From Castor canadensis (taxonomy: Eukaryota > Chordata > Mammalia > Rodentia > Castoridae), in contig NC_133390.1 of NCBI RefSeq assembly GCF_047511655.1, positions 126,905,583 through 126,969,582 of the forward strand: DNA of 64,000 nt, written 5' to 3'. Position numbers and translations under genes: made by a program. Numbering within the stretch: the stretch's first letter is position 1; each line of letters opens with the position of its first letter. The notes under the pieces are model-generated. The model ran no database searches and was not told the DNA's origin. It saw only the letters and a program-made list of their open reading frames with translations. Positions 12,219-23,179 of the stretch are shown here, piece after piece.

Positions 12219-12420
12219 AAGGCACCTGATACCGTGGTACACACCTGTGATCCCCACACTTGGAAGGCTGAAGTAGGAGGATTTTAAATTCAAGGCCAAA
12301 CTGAACTATGTCATGAGACCCTATCTCAAAAAACAAAACAAAAACAAGGACTGGGATGTAGCTCAGTAATAAAGAACCTAATTAGCCTGTGAAAGGTCCT
12401 GAATTCAATCCCTAGTATCA
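12219..12420 (+). mobile_element. Composite B1 + tRNA-type SINE
   Basis: The left part (12219-12340) is a 7SL-type monomer ('gtggtacacacctgtgatcc', 'caaggccaaactgaacta') ending in an A/C-rich linker. The right part (12345-12420) is a tRNA-like unit ('gggatgtagctcagtaataa', 'ctgaattcaatccctag'). Such B1-ID dimers are typical of some rodent lineages. Confidence 0.75.
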
Positions 12421-12452
12421 CACACACATAAACACACGCACACACACACACA
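12419..12452. repeat. (CA)n microsatellite
   Basis: An interrupted CA repeat forms the tail of the preceding SINE, a usual birthplace for microsatellites. Confidence 0.85.
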
Positions 12453-12539
12453 AAGAACCCATGAAAATATACATATAACTGTACGCAATGCTTGTAATCA
12501 AGAAAGTGACACTTAACTGGTTTTTTTAAAAATATCAAC

Positions 12540-14110
12540 AAAATGACAAACCTGTAGCAAGACTAAGAGAAAAGACAAATAGCAAAAATCAGAAATAAAA
12601 GAGGACACACTGTAACTAAGGCTATAGAAATAAAAGAATCATGAGACTACTATGAACAATTACTCACCAACAGATTGGGTAACCTGAAAGAAATGAATGA
12701 ATTTCTAGAAACCTAACAACCTACCAAGAGTGAATCATGAAACAATTAAACATCTAAACAGACCTGTAACTAAGTGAGGACATTGAATCAATAATCTCAG
12801 ACCTTTCAATAAAGAAAAATCCAGGACCAGATGGCTTCACTACAAAATTCTATTAAACACATAAAGAAGAATTAACACCAATCCTTCCCAAAGTCCTCAA
12901 AGGGAGGGAGGGTGGTGGCAATGATTAGACAGTATCTACTATAAGAAAATTACAAATGAACATCCCTAATGAATACTGATGCAGAAATCCTCAACAAAAT
13001 ACTAGCAGAACATGATAAAGGGCAAAATGATTATACATCATGACCAAGTAGGATTTATTCCCAAAATGTAAGGATGACTCAACATGTGAAATTGTCATAT
13101 ACCACATGCAAAACAGAATGGATGAGAAAACGACATGATTGTCTCAATTGATGCAGAAAAAGCATTTGACAAGATTCAGCACCCTTTAATGATTAAAAAA
13201 CACCCTCAACAAAGTAGAAATGGAAGGAAATTACCTCAAAATAACAAAGGGCATGTATGACAAGTTCATAGCTAATATACTCGGTGGTGAAAACTGAAAG
13301 CATTTTGGCTAAGATCAGGAACAGGGCAAGGAGCCCCACGCTCACCACCTCCACTCAACATAGGGCTGGAGGTTCTAGCAGAGCAGTCATGCAAGGAAAA
13401 GAAATAAAAGGCATCCAAATAGGAAAGGAAAAAGTAATTTTGTTCACAGATAACATGATCTAGAATGTAAAAAAGGTAAAACTCTAAAAGTGCTACAACA
13501 ATTAAAGCGTCAAGAGCTAATAAATGAATTCAACAAAGCTGAGTAATACAAAGTCAGTTCTCATGTCCACACACCAACACTACCCACAGTGAGCAAAAAG
13601 GAAATGAACAATCTCCACTTAGAACAGAATCAAAAAGACTTACTTAACCAAAGAGGCAAAAGACTTGTACACTGAATGCTAGGAAACATTGCTGAGAGAA
13701 ATTAAAGGCGATGTAAGTAAATGAAAAGACATCCCATGTTCATGGAGTAGAAGGCATCATATTGTTAAATGTCTAAGCTACACATTCAATGCAGTCTCTA
13801 TCAACATCTCAATGGCATGTTTTACAGAAACGGGAAAATAGTCAAATTTATATGGAACCAAAAAAGACCCTGGATAAGCTATATCAGTGGTATGAAAGAA
13901 GAACAAAGCTGGAGACCTCACACTTCCTGAGTTCAAAACATATTACAAAGCTATAGTCATCAAAATAATGTGGTGCTGGTGTAAAGAACAGACACATAAA
14001 GCAGTGACACAGAACAGAGAGCCTAGAAATGACCCCTCACATGTGTAATCAAACGGGCACAGCCATGATAGTGATCAACATGTGTCACTTATGTATGATA
14101 GAGCGTCTTC
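12540..14110 (+). mobile_element. L1 LINE remnant 1: ORF2 reverse-transcriptase region
   Basis: Conceptual reading in broken frames gives L1 ORF2 hallmarks: KNPGPDGF near 12815, then SIDAEKAFDKIQHP near 13145-13190. At about 13438-13455 the usual FADD active-site context reads FTDN, so the catalytic pair is lost. Many stops and frameshifts are present. It covers a region also represented in remnant 2, so it is an independent and older insertion. A SINE (14126-14200) interrupts it and ORF2 sequence resumes at about 14283. Confidence 0.85.
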
Positions 14111-14125
14111 CAAATGGTCTGTGGA

Positions 14126-14200
14126 GGCTGGAAATGTGGCTTAAGTGGTAAAGCCTGGCCTAGCAAGCACCAGGTTCCGAGTTCAAACCCCAGTCCCATC
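14126..14200 (+). mobile_element. tRNA-derived SINE inserted in L1 remnant 1
   Basis: 'gctggaaatgtggcttaagt' then 'ggttccgagttcaaacccca', flanked on both sides by L1 ORF2 sequence. Confidence 0.8.
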
Positions 14201-14282
14201 AAAGTGTCTAAGGAAAATGGACAAAGGTGCAAGGGCTCACAGTGGGAAATGTATTTCAAAAATGGTGTGAGGGAAAGTGGAC

Positions 14283-14615
14283 GTTCACATGCAAAAGAAT
14301 GAAGGTGACACTTCCCTCACACCATATATAAACTCAAAGTGGCTTCTAGTCCTAAATGTCAGAGCTGAAACTCTGGAAATCCTAGAAGAAAACAGGAAAA
14401 AAGCTGCCTGACATTCGATTTGGCAATAAAGCACGGCAATAAAGCAAAAAATGGATGAAAGCTGCATTAAACTTACAATTTCTGCTCACGAAAGGAAGCA
14501 ATCAGTGAAAAGGGAACTTATGGAATGGGAGAACATACATGCAAACCATACAGCTCATAAGGGGTAAATATCCATAATATCTTGGCAACAACAAAATCCA
14601 ATTAAAATGGGCAAA
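14283..14615 (+). mobile_element. L1 LINE remnant 1, ORF2 C-terminal part
   Basis: It continues the older L1 after the SINE ('tcctagaagaaaacaggaaa', 'aaaatccaattaaaatgggc'). It ends where a B1-like SINE begins. Confidence 0.75.
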
Positions 14616-14745
14616 GGGCCAGGCACAGTGGCTTATGCCTGTTATCCCAGCTATTTGGGAGGTGGAGATTGGGAGGATCACAGTTCAAGGCCAGCCTAGG
14701 CAGAAAGTTAGTGAGACCCCTCTCATCTCAATCAATAAGCTGTCC
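14616..14745 (+). mobile_element. B1-like SINE
   Basis: GGCCAGGCACAGTGGCTTAT, then 'atcccagctatttgggagg' and 'caaggccagcctaggcaga'; a 7SL-derived monomer without a clear tail. Confidence 0.8.
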
Positions 14746-14934
14746 ATCCTCAATCTGTACCAAGCAGCTCTGAAAATAGAGCCCATTCAGCAGGGCCTCT
14801 GGACACCAAGAGGACAGAGATCATCGCTTGAAACACCGCCTTGGTTAATGAATCTCCTCCCCAGGTCATGGCAACAGACTTACACTGCTCTTTTTCCATT
14901 TGTTGCCTTTTATCCTCATCCTGTGCTGCCATTA

Positions 14935-16627
14935 ATGTGTGTGTGCAATGAACAGATTGAGAAAGAATGTAGGAAGATCATTCCATTTACAATGGCCTCA
15001 AAAGAATAAAATACCTAGGAATAAACTTAACAAAGAATGTGAAAAGATCTCTACAAGGAAAACCATAAACTATTGAAGAAAGAAATCGAAGAAGACTACA
15101 GAATATGGAAAGCTCTCCCATGCTTATGGATTGACAAAACCAACATAGTAAAAATGGCTATACATCAAAAGCAATCTACAAACTCAATGAGATTCCCATC
15201 AAAATCCCAAGGACTTTCATCACAGAGATTGAAAACTCAACCCTAAAGTTCACTTGGAAACAAAAGACTGCAAATAGCCAAGGCAATACTGAGCAAAAAG
15301 ATAACACTGGAGGTATCACAAAACCTGACTTCAAACTATACTACAGAGCCATAGCAATAAAAACAGCATGGTACTGGCACAAAAACAAACACAAAGACCA
15401 GTGGAACAGAATAGAGGACCCAGATATGAATCCACGCAGCTACATATACCTGATTTTTGACAAAGGCACCCAAAACATATGATGGAGAAAAGATGGCCTC
15501 TTTAACAAATGCTGCTGGGAAAACTGGATATCTGCTTTCAGAAAACTGAAACTAGATCTATGTCTGTCACCCTGTTCAAGTATCAACTCAAAGTGAATTA
15601 AGGAGCTTAATATAAGACCTGAAACTTAGAAGCTAGTCCAGGAAAGAGCAGGGAATACACTAGAATAGGCATAGGCAATGAACTCAAATGGCTCAGCAAC
15701 TAAGAGAAAAGATTGACAAATGGGACTTCATGAAATTAAAAAGCTTCTGCACAATAAAAGTTATGGTCCCTAAATTAAAGAGGTCACCCACAGAATGGAA
15801 GAAAATTTTTGCCAACTATACATCTAGCAAGGGTTTGATAACCAAAATATACAGGGAGCTCAAAAAACTAAACTCCCCAAAACTCAATGACCCAATGAAG
15901 AAATGGGCAAAAGAACTAAACAGAGCTTTCTCAAAGGAAGAAGTCCAAATAGTTAAAAACACATAAAAAAATGTTCAGCCTCCCAGACCATAAAGGAAAT
16001 ATAAATCAAAATCACATTAAGATTCTACCTTACTCCTCTTAGAATGGCTACCATCAAGGAAACAAACAACAACAAATGTTGGCGATGATGTGGAGAAAAA
16101 GGAACCCTCATACACTGCTGGTAAGAATGTAAGTTAGTACAACCACTAGGGAAAACAGAATGGAGGCTTCTCAAAAAAACTGAAAATAGAACTGCCATAT
16201 GATCCAGCAATACCAGTCCTAGGGATGTAACCAAAGGAATGTACAGGTTACAGTAAACATCTGCACACCGTATTTATTTCAGCACTATTCACAATAGCCA
16301 AGCTATGGAAACAGGCAAGATGCCCCACTACTGATGAATGGATTAAGAAAATGTGGTATTTATATACAATGGAATTCTATTCAGCCACAAAGAAGAATGA
16401 AATTTTGTCTTTTGCAGGTGAATGGATGGAACTGGAGAATATCTTAAGGGAAATTAGCCAGGCTCAGAAGGCCGAAGGCCACATTTTCTCTCTTATATGT
16501 CCAATATAGACCTAATACAAATGTAGTAATATTATGAAAAACACATCACACCAAGGGGAGGAGGTCACACATAAGAGAGGGAAGGTGTAAAAGAAGGAAG
16601 TTAGGATGAATATTGTTGATGTACTCT
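14935..16627 (+). mobile_element. L1 LINE remnant 2 (younger, 5'-truncated)
   Basis: It starts inside ORF2 at about 14950-14970 (text equivalent to 'ttacaatggcctcaaaaga') and runs through the ORF2 C-terminus into the 3'UTR. A 92-codon stretch (15688-15966) is still open and matches the ORF2 C-terminal part (contains KLKSFCTIK, WKKIFANYT, PMKKWAKELN). The 3' part is split by the provirus at 16627/16628. About 100 bp of L1-like 3' sequence resumes at 23180. Confidence 0.85.
16624..16627. repeat. Target-site duplication CTCT (left)
   Basis: CTCT lies directly before the TG of the left LTR and is repeated directly after the CA of the right LTR (23180-23183). A 4-bp duplication is typical of gammaretroviral integrases. 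Confidence 0.8.
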
Positions 16628-16987
16628 TGTTGCGGGAAGAATGTCGGACCAGTGAGAACAAGACTCAAACCCAGGTGGTTGGAGGAAGGGAAAATTTATT
16701 ACACTAACAGGCCAGCACCTGGATCTCTGCAAAAATAGCACTGGCCCCCTTAGCTCAGGGCTGCAGGGTTTTTATGCCTCAGAATGTGGAAGCAAACAAG
16801 TGGAAGGATAAAAGCAGATGTGGCAGTTAGCCTCTCGCTGGGAGGTTACAACATATCATACTAGCACAAGGTTACAACTTACCACACTAGCACAAGGTTA
16901 CAGCAAACCACACTAGCACATCTGTGAAACCAGGCCAGCTCAGGGAGCGAGCTTGCCTTCATGTCTTTCCCCTGGGTTTCTTTATCA
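16628..16987 (-). repeat. 3' LTR of the provirus (360 bp)
   Basis: Left LTR, plus-strand reading TGTTGCGGGAAGAATG...TTTATCA. On the - strand it carries a TATA-like CATAAAAACC (about 16768-16776) and AATAAA (16695-16700), about 70 bp apart, so R is short. It is 50 bp longer than the 5' LTR because a 26-bp unit in U3 (16845-16870, 16871-16896, 16897-16920) is present three times instead of once. Confidence 0.93.
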
Positions 16988-16989
16988 TC

Positions 16990-18773
16990 CTCTTAGTCTT
17001 CATAATTCCTTATGGCCATTTTGGGGGAGTCATCCAGGGGCAGTCTTTGATATTGCCTCACTAATTGCAATCTAACAGCATTCATCTGTTTGCGAATGAA
17101 CCTGGGGAGGAGGTTTACCACACAAGGTCCTAAGAGTAATAGCATAAGAAGCACAGTAAGTGGGTCTGGGTGTGGGGGGGCGGGACACGACACTACCCAT
17201 GGGGCCCAGCTCTTGCATCCTGTATTCCAAAATGTTTCCTTGTTTCTTTCCCTTGCCTTGATCCTCTCTAGTAATTGACATGCATTTTCTCTCACTATCC
17301 CTGACTGGTTTGTATAGAAGCAACATTCTTTCCCTAAAAACATGCAAATTCCTCCTTTTTCCTCAGTAATGAGGTCTAAGCTTCTGGGGTTCTGTAAGAC
17401 TAGGGCCGCCAGTGAGTCCAACTGATTCTGTAGGGTGACGATGCTCTGTTGTACTAATCTTAAATCCTCACGGATTTGTTCAGACAGCTGGCTGTGTTGG
17501 ACTTGTTGGAGGCCAATAGCGGTAGCTCCTGTGGCTGTTGCTCCTGCCAGGGTGACTCCCAGAAGTACCGGCAGGAAGATGGGGTCCCATCGGAAATGGA
17601 TCTGGCTGTCAGCTTTTTGGTTTAAGTATCGAGCAACTTCAGTCTCAGGAAGTATGTCCAAGTCCGGGACTAAGAAAACCAGGGCACAACTCCCCTCCCC
17701 ACCTTGGGTAACAGGTGTGAATCCCGCCCTGACAGGCAAAGTAAGTTCCATTAGGTGCTTTGGCTCCTTTTACCAGATTGGTACAATTCTTTTTGTCACC
17801 AAACCCAAAATATTTAGTTTCTCCAATTATTTGGATAGCTGCTGGGCCTGTGAGACAGGTATTGTCATTTTGGGTTGAGTTGTCCAGGCCCAGCTCATGT
17901 ATCTCAGATATGTTCGTCAGGCCAACCCCGGCATATGACACTTGGCCAGCCCTCAGGCAAATCCAACAGTCTCTGCCTAGTTCAGGGTCTGCTCATTGTA
18001 CTAGCTGGTGGCTGCTGTTTGCCAAAGCTATCATTTCAAGAAGAGGGGTGTCATGGTGTAACAGGGGCCAATCAGTCCCATCCGGGAAGGAGGGAGGATT
18101 TGCCCCTGTGCCCAGGAGTCCAAGGAGCTAACTTTACTAACCGAGAGAGAGACGTTGCTGCTTTAATCTCAACCTTCAGGATCTTTAAGACTGCAGGATC
18201 TCCCCAATGATTTTTTAAGGAATCCTCCCAGCCAAAGACCCTAGTTTCCCACTGTTGTGGTTCACCTATTGTTAATTGGAAGTAGGTCTCCCTTTCCTGC
18301 TCCCTGTGCCTTAGACCACTCGTTCATGTTGAAGGGGTTTGAAAACCTCTGAATGCTGACACCCTGGCCTTTGGGGGGGGGCCCCTCTCCAAGCCCCCAG
18401 AGAGGCAAAATCGACACATGACCACTGTCGTAGAAAGGACCATGAAGACCCCCCAGATTCATCCCAGTGCCACGGTACTCGGTCATACACATTGGATAGG
18501 CGGTCTCTGGATGGGCCAGAGCAAGTCATGGTAGAGGGCCCCAGTTGGGCCCATCTGCTGGCCTCCGGGCCTGGGCAATACCTAAAGGAGACAAGACAAG
18601 GGCCTGACAGAGCACAGATGGTGCTCTTGTCCCTCTTGTCCTTCTGAGAGTTTGACGTCCCAAATCAGTTTATGAGAGACCCCAGCTGGGTCTGGGGGGT
18701 TTGTTTGTGAGTCATTGATTATTATTACAGCTGTTAGTAGAGTCAATAGGTCTGTCTGGGGCCTCATCAGCAC
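16990..18773 (-). pseudogene. env: Retroviral env remnant, TM subunit frame open
   Basis: Envelope gene remnant, broken by several stops and frameshifts. The N-terminus (ATG near 18773) starts with a hydrophobic leader and stops at 18582. The surface-subunit part shows the CXXC motif (CWIC, 17957-17968) and N-glycosylation sites. A frame change between about 17645 and 17751 separates it from the transmembrane subunit. The 252-codon frame 16993-17751 is uninterrupted and holds a fusion-peptide-like Ala/Gly/Thr-rich stretch (residues 57-80), a heptad region (81-118), an immunosuppressive-like segment and CX6CC (C136, C143, C144), and a membrane span (about 196-217). The expected basic cleavage site before the fusion peptide is absent (HFRW). 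The stop codon abuts the 3' LTR. Confidence 0.9.
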
Positions 18774-21095
18774 TCCCTCGGGTGAAGGACAGTTTCAGTG
18801 GCTGGTCCGGGTTGGCTCGGGATTTCCACTCCTGGCCTGGATCCTTCACTGGCTTGGTGTGCGTGTGGTGAGTCCATGGTTTCAGTCCTGCAACCTTAAG
18901 GGTTAAGGAGTGGTTAGAATAACTTGGTAATGTCCCTCCCATTGAGGGTCTAGACCCAAACCCAGTACCTGGCTCCATGGGTGCAAAGGCCCGAGGATCA
19001 CAGGAGCTGGATCTGGGTGTCCTGGGTGCCCAGCAGTCTCCCTGGAAGTATGCACCAAGCCTTTTAGGACCTTGTGGAGGCCGATCTGTCCATACTCCTG
19101 AAGGTCTCCAGCCTGTCCAGGTGTTAGTGATGGCAGCTGTCCATATAAGACTTCAAAGGGAGAGAGACCACATTTTTTAGGTGTACACCTAATTTTGAAT
19201 AGTGCCAAGGGTAGTACATCTGGCCAGGGTAGCCCTGTCTCTTGACGTTGTTTTGCTAGTGCTGTGTTGATAGTCCTGTTCATCCTTTCCACTCGACCTG
19301 ATGACTGGGGGTGATACTGGGTGTGCAAATCCCAGGTCAGCCCATCTGCATGACCTTTGACCACCTGGCTGATGAAGGCAGGCCCGTTGTCTGACCCGAT
19401 GCTGCTAGGTACCCCGAACTGAGGAATAAATTCCTTGGCTAGCACTCTTGACACTTCTGTGGCCTTTTCTGTGCGGGTGGGATACGCCTCCACCCAGCCT
19501 GTGAAAGTGCAGACCACCACCAGGAGGTATCGATAAGTTTTACTCAGTTGGATCTCAGGGAAGTCCATCTCTAAGTGTGGGAATGGGTAGACCCCTTCTT
19601 CTGAGAGAGCAGTGGGGGCTTGGGTCCCTGTCCTGGGTTGTGTTGGGTGCAGCACAGGCCAGTCTTGCTGGATGACTGAGTTAAAGTTGCCAATCAGGGA
19701 ATAACCAGGTATTTGTGTAATAGCCTTTGTAGGGAGGTTTTACCCAAATGGGTGATGTCATGTGCCCAGCCTTACCAGGCCTGGAGCTGTCTTTTCTGAT
19801 ATTAAAATCCTTCCCTCCGAGGTTATGAACCAAACCAGCCTTCTGAGTTCTCTTTAGCCCCTGCTTCATGGGCCTGTTCTCTCTCTTGTGGGCTGTACTC
19901 TGGTCAGTCTAGGAGAACAGGGAGGGTGAAGCATACTTGGGCTGGAGTAGCATCTTCCTTTTGTACTTCTTCTGAGAAGGCCGCTTCTTTTGCTGTCCTG
20001 TCTGCCAATCCATTTCCTTGGCTGATCTTGTCTAGTCGGTTGGTATGGGCTGGACAGTGGATGACAGCAATGGCTCGGGGCTTCCAGACTGCCTCTGACA
20101 ACTGTAAGATTTGTTGACTGATTTTTTGATCTCTTTACCTCTGGATTTCAATAGGCCTCTCTCTTTGTAAATGGCCCCATGGATATGTAAGGTGGCAAAG
20201 GCCTAACGCAAGTCAATATAAATGTTGGCTCTCTTTCTACTAGGGTGAGGGCCCTGGTGAGGGAGTATAACTGCCCATTGGGCTGACCAGTGGTCTGGCA
20301 GCCGTCCATGTTCCACTACTTGTGTGACGGTGGTCACTGCATACCTGGTCTGGTATCCTCCCTCTTTTGGGCTCCAGCTTCCATCAGTGAAGAGCTCCAG
20401 ATCGGCGTTGGGAATGGCGGTGTCTGTGAAGTTGGGCCGGGAAGAAAAGACTTTGTCTAGAATCTCCTTGCAGGAGTGGAGAGGTTCTCCACTCTTCCAT
20501 ATTCCATATTCTCCATATTCTGGCAAATATGTGGCCGGATTGAGAGTCCTCACTGCTTTGACTCATATCCAGGGATTCTCGCCCAATAAAGCCTGATATC
20601 TGGCCACTCGTTCCCTGGTCATCCATCGACTGGCAGTGCCGTCGAGCAGAGAAGTTACTTGGTGGGGGACCCAGGGTGTGAAGCGCTGTTTCAGAGTCAG
20701 TTTGTCTGCCTCTTGTATTAAGAGGACCGCCACTGCCAATGCCTGGAGACATGGAGGCCAACCTGAGGCCACAGGGTCTAACTTCTTGGATGGGTAGGCT
20801 ACTGGCTGGTTCCATGGTCCCAGTGACTGGGTCAGGACGCCTAATCCTACACTTCCCTTCTCATGGATGTAGAGGTGGAAAGAACGAGTGACATCCAGGA
20901 GAGCCAGGGCCGGTGCCTCACCCAGGTGTCATTTAAGTTTTTGGAATACGTCCTCTTGGTCAGGGTCCCAGCGCAATAGTCCTACGGGGTTCCCCTTTAG
21001 TGCCGCATAGAGTGGCCCAGCAGTGACTGAGAATCCGGGGATCCATAGGTTTCAGAAGCCCAGAAACTCCTGGAGCTATCTCATACGCTGGATGG
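18712..21095 (-). pseudogene. pol: Retroviral pol remnant: RT end, RNase H, integrase
   Basis: Read on the - strand from 21095 down, broken frames show the reverse-transcriptase thumb/connection (LWIPGF near 21045; LDPVASGWP near 20770), RNase H (LELFTDGSW in 20203-20553; GNGLADRTAKEAA in 19904-20101), the zinc-binding N-terminal part of integrase (about 19680-19870) and the integrase core (18903-19655). The core has the three acidic residues D31, D89 and E123 of that frame. The last two are 33 residues apart instead of the usual 35, implying a two-codon loss. A GPY/F-type C-terminal region continues in another frame (18712-18978) and overlaps the env start, as in gammaretroviruses. The polymerase palm with YVDD is missing altogether. 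Confidence 0.9.
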
Positions 21096-22120
21096 ATTGG
21101 AGCCCAGTGGGAGTGTTTGGATCCCAGTCCAGTCTGGTGTCCGGGATCCTCTCATCTGCCCAACACTCCAGATTTGTAGTCTGCAGTGGAGCTTGGGTAA
21201 CTAGCCGTGCTCTGGCTGCTTGGTATACTCACCGGTGCTCATCAGAGGTGAAGAGGGTAGACGTGAGCTGACGGCCATCAACCCAGTTGGGTTGGTGGCT
21301 GTGCATGATGTTGGTCAAGAGCTCTATTACAGCCTGTGGGTCCTCTGGGTGTGCTGGGGTTTGCTGCTGCTAGTTCAGGAGGTTGGTGATAGTAAAGGGC
21401 TGGTACATATATTGCCTGGGTCCGGCCACATATGACCCGTCTGCCTGTGGTAATGGTGGCCTCGGAGCCTAGCGCAGGGGGCATAGCACCACAGCCAGGG
21501 TTCCTGCCTCCTTGCTTGTTAGCCTCCCAGAGTTTGGTGACCTTCCATCACCGATGGCCTTTCTCCAGGGCCATCGAAGGCAAAGGGCGGTATAACGAGG
21601 GAGCTGTTGGATGATATGGATGGGGGTTCGGCTCCAATGCCTCCTCCTTTCTGTTGGGGTCCTCTGAGTCAGACTCAGACCTCAGGGAGGCCAGGGTGGT
21701 GGGGCGCACCAGAGGAACATATGGTGGCGGGTCTGGTGGCTCAGGTTCCGAGGTGTGGTGGACCTCAAATTTCTTTTCTTTTACTTTTCCATTAACCAGA
21801 ACAACTGTGTGTCTCCAGGGTGCATGAAAATGTAGCCAGTCAGGTGGACACGCGGCCAGGATGTACCAGGAGTCAATGTAAGGAAACTGGTCTGGATGAC
21901 CTGGATCCCCAGCGACTATATCTCTCACATGGGTGACAGTGGCTAGGTCCAGTGTGCCCTCTGTGGGCCATCCTACATTGAAGGTGGACCATTCTACCTC
22001 CCAAAAGGTTTGGAGCTTTGCCAGCTTCATCCAGACTCCATAGTCACCCGAGAAACTGTCCCTAAAGTTAGCAAGCATGGTCTGGAGCACCGTCGGGCAC
22101 TTTGACCCAGAAGAACCCAT
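21096..22120 (-). pseudogene. gag: Retroviral gag remnant: matrix, p12-like, part of capsid
   Basis: The frame 21548-22120 opens with MGSSGSK, a myristoylation-type start, followed by a matrix-like domain and a Pro-rich region with the PPPY late-domain motif (about residue 133). After a frameshift, capsid-like sequence follows at 21278-21484 and below (HSHQPNW near 21290, then a stretch ending DWDPNT near 21115). It then runs directly into reverse-transcriptase thumb sequence, so the rest of capsid and nucleocapsid are deleted. About 190 of the residues are in one open frame. There is no sign of function. Confidence 0.88.
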
Positions 22121-22847
22121 TTTATATGTGCCTGGTGATTATCGATGCTGCAGGACAGACAAAGGGAAGGGGGTGCCTCTCAGTGAGAGGCCACACAGGT
22201 GCTCGTCTGGCTGCAACCCCAGGCATGGGGTCAGGTGTGGCTTGGCGGTAGTGGGTTCAGCCCAACAGGGTAACTTACTATTGGACACTAGTCCGATCCC
22301 ACCATAGACCATATGCCAATCACTATGAAGTCACAGATTGAGCCCACTCGGACTCTATAGCCTTTAGGGGACCTTAGAGGTGCCCAGCCGCAGAACCACA
22401 AATTCGAGCTTGAAACGCAAGCGAGTCAAGCTGCTCACTCACGCACCATTCACTCAGAGTTTAAAACAATCAGTTCCTATTTATTTTCCCCTAAAATCTT
22501 GGCCTGCCCTAGTCCCAGTTGACCAGAATCCCATCGGTCACAGAGGAAGGGGATGTGTCACCCTGGATAGTCTTCAGGGTTTGGCCGGTCCCCTGCAGAG
22601 GATCAGTCCTCACAGGCTCCTTTCACTGACTACCCCAGGGCTTCCTACCTGGTCCTACATCTGGCACTGATCTCCATTTCACTCCACCAGTCCAAGGGCC
22701 TGGTCCGAGGTTCCGCAGCCTCCTTCAGTCGTCTGGAAGGAGACCTCGGAATCCCATCGGGTGTGCACACTTCCTGGTTCCAGGGACCCCTGCAGGCTGC
22801 AGAGCCAGGGAGCAGAGACCCTTTACCCAATAGGGCTCAGTGGTCTG
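22121..22847 (-). other. Proviral 5' leader
   Basis: The untranslated region between the primer-binding site and the gag ATG would hold splice donor and packaging signals in this class. I cannot assign individual elements. Confidence 0.6.
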
Positions 22848-22865
22848 ATCTTGCTGGGGCCTCCA
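22848..22865 (-). other. Retroviral primer-binding site, tRNA-Gln-like
   Basis: On the - strand TGGAGGCCCCAGCAAGAT starts 4 bases after the 5' LTR. By my reading it matches the 3' end of a tRNA-Gln complement best (14 of 18 to the form I remember). A Pro primer (TGGGGGCTCG) fits less well. Confidence 0.6.
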
Positions 22866-22869
22866 GAAA

Positions 22870-23179
22870 TGTTGTGGGAAGAATGTCGGACCAGCGAGAA
22901 CAAGACTCAAACCCAGTTGGTTGGAGGAAAGGAAGATTTATTATGCTAGCAGGCCAGCACCTGGATCTCTCCAAAAATGGCACCGGCCCCCTTAGCTCAG
23001 GGCTGTGGGGTTTTTATTCCTCAGAATGTGGATGCAAGCAAGCGGGAAGGACAAAAGCAGACATGGCAGTTAGCCTCTTACTGGGAGTTTACAACAAACC
23101 ACACTAGCACATCTGTGAAACCCGGCCCGGCTGGGGGAGGGAGCTTGCCTTCAGATCTTTCCCCTGGGTTTCTTTATCA
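22870..23179 (-). repeat. 5' LTR of the provirus (310 bp)
   Basis: Right LTR, plus-strand reading TGTTGTGGGAAGAATG...TTTATCA. On the - strand it has AATAAA at 22937-22942 and a TATA-like AATAAAAACC (about 23009-23018). It has one copy of the 26-bp U3 unit. Confidence 0.93.

Larger units (their letters stand above)
16628..23179 (-). mobile_element. Degenerate gammaretrovirus-type provirus (ERV1)
   Basis: A 6.55-kb provirus lies on the - strand, antisense to CMTM8 and inside its intron 1. Two LTRs with TG...CA ends bound it, with a CTCT duplication outside. Going along the - strand: 5' LTR (right), primer-binding site, leader, gag, a pol lacking its front part, env, 3' LTR (left). All genes are broken, and a gag-to-pol deletion removes the end of capsid, nucleocapsid, protease and most of reverse transcriptase. 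By eye the LTRs differ at about 30 of 310 aligned sites (about 90% identity), so it is an old, fixed-looking insertion. Gag with PPPY, the pol order and an env with CXXC plus CX6CC all fit a gammaretrovirus-like class I element. Confidence 0.95.

Noticed and set aside
20563-20815. Host gene in the retroviral interval
   Set aside because: The overlapping ORFs here are fragments of one decayed pol frame, identified by RT-connection and RNase H motifs.
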